DNA of 11,019 bases. Origin: Phyllobacteriaceae bacterium (GTDB taxonomy: Bacteria > Pseudomonadota > Alphaproteobacteria > Rhizobiales > Ancalomicrobiaceae). Positions 5,184 through 11,019 of this stretch are shown here, one piece after another. The stretch's first letter is position 1, and every line of letters begins with the position of its first letter. Position numbers and translations under genes: made by a program. Location of the stretch: the NCBI GenBank assembly GCA_012517025.1, contig JAAYVT010000319.1, positions 1 to 11,019 on the forward strand, given 5' to 3'. The notes beneath the pieces are model-generated. The model saw only the letters and a list, made by a program, of their open reading frames with translations, had not been told where the DNA came from and searched no databases.

Positions 5184-6014
5184 ATGGGATACGAGAAGAG
5201 ACGAAGGATGCTGGCGTCGGCGGCGATCCTGGGGATCGTGGCGGCGACGCCGGCTTCCGCCTCGGCGACCACGCCGGTGAAGGTCGGAGGCTGGACGGTC
5301 TACGACGGAGTCGACGGCAAGAATCCCGCCGCCTGCGCCGCCGTTCTGCCCATGGGAGGGGCCTTCCGGAACGGCGGCAACAACGAACTCCGCCTCCTCT
5401 CCGATGGGCGCGCCTGGTACGTCGGCACCGACTACAACGGCCCGAAGAAAAAGCTCGAGGTCTACTACGGCTTCGGCGATGCCGCCGAGGTGGCGACCTT
5501 CACCTGGGACGGGTCGAGCTGGCTGATGCTGCGGCTCGACAAGGATCAGCTGGACGCGTTCCGCGGCAATCCCGAATTCGCGATCACGCTCGGCGGCGCG
5601 GAAGGCCGGTGGAAACTCGCCGGTGCCGGCGCGGCGATCGACAAGGTGGCGCAGTGTTCGCGCGACCGCGGTCTCAAATCGGCCGCCGCCGCTCCGCCGC
5701 CGCCCCCGCCGTCGGGTGTGGTGGGCAAGGGTTGCCCGGCACCCGGCAGCGTCCGATCGGTCGAGGGCAAGCGGCCGGTGAAGGTGATGTTCGTCAACAT
5801 GACCAAGGCGCCGCTCGACATCCATTGGATCGGCTATCAGGGCGAGCGGAAAAAATACCAGCGCGTCGCGCCGAACTCCAACGTCGAGCAGCGGACCTTC
5901 GCCACCCATCCGTGGATCGCGGTCGATCCCCGCGGCAATTGCCACGGCGGCGTCATGCGGGGCGATCCGAACGATCGTTCCGAGGGCGCCAACATGTTCC
6001 AGATCTGGGACTGA
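5184..6014 (+). CDS. Secreted protein with C-terminal von Hippel-Lindau beta-like domain
   Basis: This is a 276-residue exported protein. Residues 1-28 are a signal peptide: KRRR at 5-8, a hydrophobic core, and Ala-Ser-Ala just before a likely cleavage after residue 26 or 28. Residues 33-160 form an unrecognised, probably beta-rich domain bounded by Cys51 and Cys158. Residues 166-178 are an Ala/Pro linker with six consecutive prolines. The C-terminal domain (about 196-265, with Cys184 and Cys253) resembles the VHL beta domain (PF01847). It aligns without gaps to human VHL: Asn205 with Asn78, Trp215 with Trp88, Gly220 with Gly93, Tyr225 with Tyr98, Thr238 with Ser111, His242 with His115, and Trp244 with Trp117. 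In human VHL the Trp88, Tyr98, Ser111, His115 and Trp117 positions line the hydroxyproline pocket. The function here is unknown. Extracytoplasmic binding of a peptide or glycan ligand is the best guess. The gene converges with the yej operon and appears monocistronic. Confidence 0.85.
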   Translation: MGYEKRRRMLASAAILGIVAATPASASATTPVKVGGWTVYDGVDGKNPAACAAVLPMGGAFRNGGNNELRLLSDGRAWYVGTDYNGPKKKLEVYYGFGDAAEVATFTWDGSSWLMLRLDKDQLDAFRGNPEFAITLGGAEGRWKLAGAGAAIDKVAQCSRDRGLKSAAAAPPPPPPSGVVGKGCPAPGSVRSVEGKRPVKVMFVNMTKAPLDIHWIGYQGERKKYQRVAPNSNVEQRTFATHPWIAVDPRGNCHGGVMRGDPNDRSEGANMFQIWD

Positions 6015-6020
6015 TCCCAG
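6005..6020 (+). other. Hairpin straddling the stop codon of the VHL-domain gene
   Basis: CTGGGA (6005-6010) and TCCCAG (6015-6020) form a perfect 6-bp stem with the 4-nt loop CTGA, which contains the TGA stop at 6012-6014. No T-run follows. It may protect the mRNA 3' end or simply be chance. Confidence 0.35.
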
Positions 6021-6028
6021 GCACCGAC

Positions 6029-6065
6029 GGCGTCGCGCGATCGACCGAGGTCGCCGCGCGGCGCC
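6029..6065. terminator. GC-rich hairpin in the convergent gap, possible weak terminator
   Basis: GGCGTCGCGCG (6029-6039) pairs with CGCGCGGCGCC (6055-6065) over 11 positions in the plus-strand RNA with one G-U pair; the loop is 15 nt. It fills the gap between the convergent VHL-domain and yejF genes. No T-tract is present on either strand, so intrinsic termination is doubtful; rho-dependent ending is possible. Confidence 0.35.
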
Positions 6066-7694
6066 TCACTGCCGGACCGCCCCCTCGACCGCCTCGAGCC
6101 GGAAGGCGGCGGCCATCAGGGCGCGGGTGTAGTCGGTCTTCGGCCGCTCGAAGATCTCGCGCGCCGCGCCTTCCTCGACCACCTTGCCGTCCTTCATCAC
6201 GATCACCTCGTTGGCGAGCGCCCGGACGACCTTGAGGTCGTGCGAGATGAAGAGATAGGCGAGGCGGTGTTTCGCCTGCAGATCGCGCAACAGGTCGACC
6301 ACCTGCGCCTGCACCGACATGTCGAGCGCCGAGGTCGGCTCGTCGAGCACCACGATCGCCGGTTCGAGGATCATCGCCCGGGCGATCGAAATGCGCTGGC
6401 GCTGGCCGCCGGAGAACTCGTGCGGGTAACGATGCCGGGTCTCCGGATCGAGCCCGACCTCCTCCAGCACCCGGATCACCTTGGCCTCGCGCTCCTCGGC
6501 CGAGAGCTTCGGCATGTGCACCGCGAGCCCTTCGGCGACGATGTCGGCGACCGAGAGGCGGGGCGAGAGCGAGCCGAACGGATCCTGGAACACCACCTGC
6601 GCCTCGCGCCGGAGCGGCCGCATCGCCTTGGCGCCGAGCCCCTGCACGTCGCGCCCGAGCACCACGATGCGTCCCCGCGAGGGGAGGAGGCGCAACATCG
6701 CCAGCCCCAGCGTGGTCTTGCCCGATCCCGATTCGCCGACGATGCCGATGGTGTGGCCGGCCCTGAGCTTGACCGTCACCCCGTCGACCGCCTTGACGTG
6801 ATCGACGGTGCGGCGGAAGAAGCCGCGCTTGATCGGGAACCACACTTTGAGATCGTCGGCCTCGGCGACCACCGGAGCGGCCGGATCGATCGCCGGCGGC
6901 TCGCCCTTCGGCTCGGCGGCGAGCAGCTTCCGGGTGTAGTCGTGGCGCGGCGCGGCGAAGATCTCGGCGGTCGGACCGCTCTCGACGATCTTGCCTCGGG
7001 TCATCACCGAGGTGCGGTCGGCGAATTTGCGCACGATGCCGAGATCGTGGGTGATGAACAGGATCGCCATCCCCATCCGCGTCTTGATCTCGGCGAGCAG
7101 CTTCAGGATCTGCGCCTGGACGGTGACGTCGAGCGCCGTCGTCGGCTCGTCGGCGATGAGGAGATCGGGCTCGTTCGCCAAGGCCATCGCGATCATCACG
7201 CGTTGGCGTTGGCCGCCGGAGAGCTGATGCGGGAAGGCCCCGAGCCGATCCTCGGCGCGCTGGATGCCGACCGCCTTCAGGAGTTCGAGCACCCGCGTCC
7301 GGGTGGCGATGCCGCGCGAGGCTTCGTGCAGCTCGATGATCTCGGCGACCTGCCGCTCGATCGAATGGAGCGGATTGAGCGAGGTCATCGGCTCCTGGAA
7401 GATCATGGTGACGTCGGCGCCGCGCACCGCCCGCAACTCGCGCTCGCTCGCCTTCAGGAGATCCTTGCCGCCGAGCAGGATCTCGCCGGAGGGATGCGAG
7501 GCGGCCGGGTAGGGCAGCAGGCGTGGGATCGACAAGGCGGTGACCGACTTGCCGGAACCCGATTCGCCGACCAGCGCCAGCGTCTCGCCTTTCGCGATGT
7601 CGAAGGACACCCGGTCGACGGCGAGCGACGTGGTCTCGCCCTGGCGGAAGGCGACGGAGAGATCGCGGACGGAGAGGAGAGGGGTGCCCGTCAT
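6066..7694 (-). CDS. yejF: Peptide ABC importer, fused double ATPase YejF
   Basis: This is a 542-residue protein with two complete ABC ATPase halves fused in tandem, as in YejF. First half: Walker A GESGSGKS at 43-50, Q-loop Gln100, signature LSGGQ 158-162, Walker B LLIADEP with Asp182/Glu183, and switch His216. Second half: Walker A GESGSGKT 320-327, Gln370, FSGGQ 427-431, VVLDEP with Asp451/Glu452, and His485. The oligopeptide-transporter C-terminal motif (DYTRKLLAA at 252-260, DYTRALMAA at 521-529) follows each half. All catalytic residues are present, so both sites look active. It powers peptide import through YejB/YejE at the inner membrane. The start at 7694 overlaps the yejE stop as ATGA, which suggests translational coupling. 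The in-frame extension upstream lies within yejE and is rejected. It is the last gene of the operon. Confidence 0.96.
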   Translation of the reverse strand: MTGTPLLSVRDLSVAFRQGETTSLAVDRVSFDIAKGETLALVGESGSGKSVTALSIPRLLPYPAASHPSGEILLGGKDLLKASERELRAVRGADVTMIFQEPMTSLNPLHSIERQVAEIIELHEASRGIATRTRVLELLKAVGIQRAEDRLGAFPHQLSGGQRQRVMIAMALANEPDLLIADEPTTALDVTVQAQILKLLAEIKTRMGMAILFITHDLGIVRKFADRTSVMTRGKIVESGPTAEIFAAPRHDYTRKLLAAEPKGEPPAIDPAAPVVAEADDLKVWFPIKRGFFRRTVDHVKAVDGVTVKLRAGHTIGIVGESGSGKTTLGLAMLRLLPSRGRIVVLGRDVQGLGAKAMRPLRREAQVVFQDPFGSLSPRLSVADIVAEGLAVHMPKLSAEEREAKVIRVLEEVGLDPETRHRYPHEFSGGQRQRISIARAMILEPAIVVLDEPTSALDMSVQAQVVDLLRDLQAKHRLAYLFISHDLKVVRALANEVIVMKDGKVVEEGAAREIFERPKTDYTRALMAAAFRLEAVEGAVRQ

Positions 7695-8797
7695 CCGAAG
7701 GTCTTTCTGGGATCGAAGGCGTCGCGGACCGCCTCGCCGACGAAGATCAAGAGGCTCAGCATCAACGAAATCAGGAAGAAGCCGGTCAGCCCGAGCCACG
7801 GCGCCTGCAGATTGTTCTTGCCCTGCGCCAGCAGCTCACCCAGCGACGGCGAGCCCGGCGGCAGGCCGAAGCCGAGGAAGTCGAGCGAGGTCAGCGTGGT
7901 GATCGAGCCGTTGAGGATGAACGGCATGAAGGTCAGCGTCGCCACCATCGCGTTGGGCAAGAGATGCCGCCACATGATGCGGACGTTGCCGACCCCGAGC
8001 GCCTTGGCGGCGCGGACGTATTCCAAGTTGCGTGCGCGCAGGAACTCCGCCCGTACCAAGCCGACCAGACTGACCCAGGAGAACATCAACAGGATCCCGA
8101 GCAGGATCCAGAAGCTCGGCACGAACATCGAGGAGACGATCAGCAGCAGGTAGAGATGCGGCAGGGACGACCACACCTCCATGAAGCGCTGGAAGCCGAG
8201 ATCGAGCCAGCCGCCGAAATAGCCCTGCACCGCCCCCGCCGCCACGCCGACGATCGAGGAGACGATCGCCAGCACCAGGCCGAACAGCACCGAGATGCGG
8301 AAGCCGTAGAGGAGGCGGGCGGCGACGTCGCGGGCCTGATCGTCGGTGCCGAGCCAGTTCCAGTTGCCGAGGGTGCAGCCGGGATCGGCGCCCCCCTTGT
8401 CGTAGCGCTCGCAGCGCTTCTCCTTGGAATACATCCAAGAGGGCTTGGCCGGCGCCGGTTCGGGGATCTCGTTGTTCGGTGTGTTGTAGGAGTAGCGGAT
8501 CGGCGGCCAGATCATCCAGCCGTGCGCCTCGATCTCGTCGCGGATCACCGGGTCGCGATACTGGGTCTGCGGCAGGAAGCCGCCGAACTTTTCCTCCGGG
8601 TAGTCCTTCAGCAGCGGCGACAACAGCTCGCCCTTGTAGGAGATCAGGATCGGCTTGTCGTTGGCGATGAACTCCGAGAAGAGAGACACCACGAACAGGA
8701 CCAGGAAGATCCCCAGCGACCACGCCCCGCGCTTGTTCGCCTTGAAGTTGGCGAGGCGACGGGCGTTGAGTGGCGAGAGGGGGGCGAACAGAGCCAT
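7691..8797 (-). CDS. yejE: Peptide ABC importer permease YejE
   Basis: This 368-residue inner-membrane permease is of the DppC/YejE type. An N-terminal helix (about 27-45) is followed by a long periplasmic stretch (about 46-160) ending in NWNWLGTDDQARDV, the usual entry to the transport domain. About five further helices follow. The cytoplasmic EAA loop that contacts the ATPase is at about 260-283 (YVRAAKALGVGNV...HLLPNA). The C-terminus, SLDFLGFGLPPGSPSLGELLAQGKNNLQAPW...EAVRDAFDP, matches E. coli YejE closely. Cys129 and Cys141 in the periplasmic stretch could form a disulfide. It pairs with YejB to form the peptide channel. The ATG at 8797 lies 3 bp after the yejB stop, with GGGAG upstream inside yejB. 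The stop overlaps the yejF start. Confidence 0.96.
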   Translation of the reverse strand: MALFAPLSPLNARRLANFKANKRGAWSLGIFLVLFVVSLFSEFIANDKPILISYKGELLSPLLKDYPEEKFGGFLPQTQYRDPVIRDEIEAHGWMIWPPIRYSYNTPNNEIPEPAPAKPSWMYSKEKRCERYDKGGADPGCTLGNWNWLGTDDQARDVAARLLYGFRISVLFGLVLAIVSSIVGVAAGAVQGYFGGWLDLGFQRFMEVWSSLPHLYLLLIVSSMFVPSFWILLGILLMFSWVSLVGLVRAEFLRARNLEYVRAAKALGVGNVRIMWRHLLPNAMVATLTFMPFILNGSITTLTSLDFLGFGLPPGSPSLGELLAQGKNNLQAPWLGLTGFFLISLMLSLLIFVGEAVRDAFDPRKTFG

Positions 8798-8800
8798 GCC

Positions 8801-9901
8801 TCAGATCTCCCGGCTCTCGAAATCGATCCGCGGATCGATCCAGGTGTAGGTGAGGTCGGAGATCAGGTTGACGACGAGACCCATCAGCGAGAATACCCAC
8901 AGCGTCCCGAAGACGACGGGATAGTCGCGGTTGACCAGGCTCTCGAAACCGAGCAGGCCGAGCCCGTCGAGCGAGAAGATGGTCTCGATCAACAGCGAGC
9001 CGCCGAAGAACGCGCCGATGAAGGCGCCGGGGAAGCCGGCGATGACCAGCAGCATGGCGTTGCGGAAGACGTGACCGTAGAGCACCCGGTGCTCGGAGAG
9101 GCCCTTCATCCGCGCCGTCACCACGTATTGCTTGCGGATCTCGTCGAGGAACGAGTTCTTGGTCAGAAGCGTCGTGGTGGTGAAGGCGGCGAGCGACATC
9201 GCGGTGAGCGGCAACACCAAGTGCCAGAGATAATCGACGATCTTGTGCGGCCAAGAGAAGGTCGACCACCCCTCCGAGGTGAGCCCTCGGAGCGGGAACA
9301 GATCCCAGAACGAGCCGCCGGCGAAGAGCACGATCAGGAGGATGCCGAACAGGAAGCCCGGGATGGCGTAGCCGACCACGATCGCGGCGGACGTCCACAC
9401 GTCGAAGCGCGAGCCGTCGCGCACCGCCTTGGCGATGCCGAGCGGGATCGACACGCCGTAGGAGATCAGCGTCATCCACATGCCGAGCGAGATCGAGACC
9501 GGCATCTTCTCCTTGACCAGATCGACCACCGAGATCGAGCGGAAGTAGCTCTGCCCGAGGTCGAACACCGCGTAGTTCTTCATCATCAGCCAGAACCGCT
9601 CGAGCGGCGGCTTGTCGAAGCCGAACTGCTTCTCGAGCTTCTTGATGAACTCCGGATCGAGGCCGCGGGCGCCGCGATATTTCGACGAGACGTCGCCCCC
9701 GCCTCCGCCCTGGACGCCGCCGAAGTCGCCGCCGCCGCCGGAGACGCGCGCGGTGGCGCCGACGTCGGTGCCGGTCACCTGGGCGATGACGCGTTCGACC
9801 GGCCCGCCGGGGGCGAACTGCACGATGACGAAACTGATCGCCATGATGCCGATCAGGGTGGGGATCATCAGGAGCAGGCGGCGCAGAATGTAGGCGGCCA
9901 T
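8801..9901 (-). CDS. yejB: Peptide ABC importer permease YejB
   Basis: This 366-residue inner-membrane permease is of the DppB/YejB type. It begins MAAYILRRLLLMIPTLIG, the usual first membrane helix with N-terminal arginines, followed by VQFAPGGPVER. A glycine-rich insertion follows (about 54-69), then GLDPEFIKKLEKQFGFDKPP and the transport domain. Further helices lie around 136-157, 171-195, 226-245, 284-304 and 333-354. The EAA loop is at about 261-284 (VTARMKGLSEHRV...HVFRNAML). The C-terminal WIDPRIDF is typical. It forms the translocation pore with YejE. The gene starts 16 bp after the yejA stop. The nearest SD, AGGAG, overlaps the yejA stop codon and lies a rather long 13 nt from the ATG, so coupling to yejA translation is likely. 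Confidence 0.96.
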   Translation of the reverse strand: MAAYILRRLLLMIPTLIGIMAISFVIVQFAPGGPVERVIAQVTGTDVGATARVSGGGGDFGGVQGGGGGDVSSKYRGARGLDPEFIKKLEKQFGFDKPPLERFWLMMKNYAVFDLGQSYFRSISVVDLVKEKMPVSISLGMWMTLISYGVSIPLGIAKAVRDGSRFDVWTSAAIVVGYAIPGFLFGILLIVLFAGGSFWDLFPLRGLTSEGWSTFSWPHKIVDYLWHLVLPLTAMSLAAFTTTTLLTKNSFLDEIRKQYVVTARMKGLSEHRVLYGHVFRNAMLLVIAGFPGAFIGAFFGGSLLIETIFSLDGLGLLGFESLVNRDYPVVFGTLWVFSLMGLVVNLISDLTYTWIDPRIDFESREI

Positions 9902-9917
9902 GTGCTGTCGTCGTCTC

Positions 9918-11019
9918 CTAGAGAAGGCCCTTGCCGAGGGCTCTCGCGCGGGCCTCGTCCACCCACCACGTCGATTCGATGGCGCGATCGTAACGCGGTT
10001 TCGTTCCCGGTCGATCGAACACGTCCCAGGCGGCGACCCAATGGTTCGCCTTGTACCAGTGCGGCACCCACCAGCGCCCGGCCCTGAGCACGCGGTCGAG
10101 GGCGTGGGCGGCGGTCAGTTGCGCCTCGCGGGTCGACGCCGCCAGCATCGCCGCGACCAGCGCGTCGACCGCCGGGTCGGCGATGCCGGAGAGATTGTCG
10201 GAGGCCGGGCTGTCGCGGAAGGGCGAGGTCCAGAACCGGCGCACGCTCTCATCCGGCGTCGCTCCCATCGAATAGCGCCGCGACACCACGTCGAAATCGA
10301 ACTCGGTGATCCGCTTCTCGTATTGCGACGGATCGACCACCCGCTCGCGCGCGTCGATGCCGAGCGCCTGCAGGTTCTTGACGAACGGCCCGGTGATGCG
10401 GGCGAAGCTGGTCTCCGCTTCCAGGAACTCGAGTTCGAACGGCTTGCCCGAGGCGTCGACCAGCCGTTCGCCGCGGCGGCTGAACCCGGCTTCGGCGAGC
10501 AGGTCGGCGGCGCGCTTCAGGAGCTTGCGGTCGCGCCCCGAACCGTCGGAGACGGGGGGGAGCCAAACCTCGCCGAAGACCTCGTCCGGCACCTTGCCGC
10601 GCCACGGCTCGAGCAAGGCCAGCTCCGCCGGCGACGGCGTCCCGGTCGCCTCCAGCTCGGAATTGACGAAGAAGGACGGCGTGCGCAGGTAGGAGCCGAA
10701 GAACAGGTTCTTGTTCGACCATTCGAAATCGAAGGCGAGACCGAGCGCCTCGCGCACGCGGACGTCGGCGAGGATCGGACGCCGCGTGTTGAGGAACCAC
10801 CCCTGCGCCCCCGAGGGCGAGCGATCCTCGAGCTCGATCCGCTTCACCCTCCCCTCGCGCAAAGCGGGGAAGTCGTACTGCGTCGCCCAGGCGAGCGACA
10901 CGAACTCCTCGCGCAGCGTCGTCTCTCCGGCCTTGAAGGCCTCGAAGGCGGCGGTGCGCTCACGGAAGAGGTCGTAGCGGATGCGGTCGAAGTTCCACTG
11001 GCCGCGCGCGACCGGCAGA
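9918..11019 (-). CDS. yejA: Peptide ABC importer, periplasmic solute-binding protein YejA (N-terminal part outside the window)
   Basis: The C-terminal 366 residues of a family-5 extracellular solute-binding protein (SBP_bac_5) are visible; the frame is open to the right edge. The visible part begins LPVARGQWNFDRIRYDLFRE, continues with RTAAFEAFKAGE and WATQYDFPAL, then GWFLNTRRPILADVRVREALGLAFDFEWSNKNLFFGSY, and ends in a Trp-rich region (WWVPHWYKANHW). These blocks are typical of YejA-type proteins. By family length (about 600 residues), some 230-260 N-terminal residues including the signal peptide are missing. It captures peptides in the periplasm and hands them to YejBEF. In E. coli the system imports microcin C; in Brucella and rhizobia yejABEF has been linked to antimicrobial-peptide tolerance. 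An internal GTG at 10901 would be a false start: the homology continues upstream of it. Confidence 0.95.
   Translation of the reverse strand, partial: LPVARGQWNFDRIRYDLFRERTAAFEAFKAGETTLREEFVSLAWATQYDFPALREGRVKRIELEDRSPSGAQGWFLNTRRPILADVRVREALGLAFDFEWSNKNLFFGSYLRTPSFFVNSELEATGTPSPAELALLEPWRGKVPDEVFGEVWLPPVSDGSGRDRKLLKRAADLLAEAGFSRRGERLVDASGKPFELEFLEAETSFARITGPFVKNLQALGIDARERVVDPSQYEKRITEFDFDVVSRRYSMGATPDESVRRFWTSPFRDSPASDNLSGIADPAVDALVAAMLAASTREAQLTAAHALDRVLRAGRWWVPHWYKANHWVAAWDVFDRPGTKPRYDRAIESTWWVDEARARALGKGLL

Noticed and set aside
3875..5272. Open minus-strand frame of 465 codons antisense to the hydrolase and running into the infC leader
   Set aside because: It overlaps the alpha/beta hydrolase, which has an intact catalytic triad and SD. 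The minus-strand translation is Arg-rich and unrecognised, and it would cross the infC promoter.
5953..6843. Minus-strand frame overlapping the VHL-domain gene end and yejF
   Set aside because: It is yejF read in another frame, with no ABC motifs and a GC-rich composition.
7695..7799. N-terminal extension of YejF
   Set aside because: It lies within yejE. The ATG at 7694 forms the usual ATGA overlap and begins directly before the ABC domain.
6240..8153. Open plus-strand frame of 637 codons
   Set aside because: Antisense to yejF and yejE; same GC-driven artefact.
7964..10087. Open plus-strand frame of 707 codons
   Set aside because: Antisense to yejE, yejB and part of yejA, which are certain. 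Charged low-complexity translation without a family match.

Overview
The window is high-GC DNA with the layout and protein sequences of an alphaproteobacterium, most likely of the Hyphomicrobiales (Rhizobiales). The support is the IF-3 sequence with its N-terminal RRPF-R-APPP stretch, the L20 and L35 sequences, and a YejB with the glycine-rich insertion I associate with this group. There are ten genes, eight complete and two cut by the window edges. No tRNA, rRNA, CRISPR array, insertion sequence or phage gene was seen.

Left part (1-4160, minus strand). Read in transcription order this is a translation-factor and ribosomal-protein block: infC (IF-3, starting at a non-canonical ATT codon), a PF06475-type 'putative glycolipid-binding' gene, rpmI (L35), rplT (L20), a strong rho-independent terminator, and then a membrane O-acyltransferase with a C-terminal SGNH domain. 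The acyltransferase runs off the left edge, with only its last residues missing. infC and rpmI each have their own promoter-like sequence and an unusually long, hairpin-containing leader (about 150 and 170 nt). The usual order infC-rpmI-rplT(-pheST) is altered in two places: the PF06475 gene sits inside the block, and the acyltransferase sits where pheST is common.

Middle (4283-6014, plus strand). Divergent from infC, across a 310-bp regulatory gap, is an alpha/beta hydrolase of the ABHD10-like type with a full Ser-Asp-His triad. A 97-bp gap with an operator-like inverted repeat follows. Next is a secreted two-domain protein: signal peptide, unrecognised beta-rich domain, proline linker and a C-terminal von Hippel-Lindau (VHL) beta-like domain. 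That domain aligns without gaps to human VHL over the hydroxyproline pocket and keeps Trp88, Tyr98, His115 and Trp117, with Ser111 replaced by Thr. This is the most interesting item in the window.

Right part (6066-11019, minus strand). This is the peptide ABC importer operon yejA-yejB-yejE-yejF, packed with gaps of 16 and 3 bp and one ATGA overlap. yejA enters from the right edge with its N-terminal part missing. The solute-binding protein YejA delivers peptides to the permease pair YejB/YejE, and the fused double ATPase YejF powers import. The operon converges on the VHL-like gene across 51 bp holding hairpins but no clear T-tract terminator.
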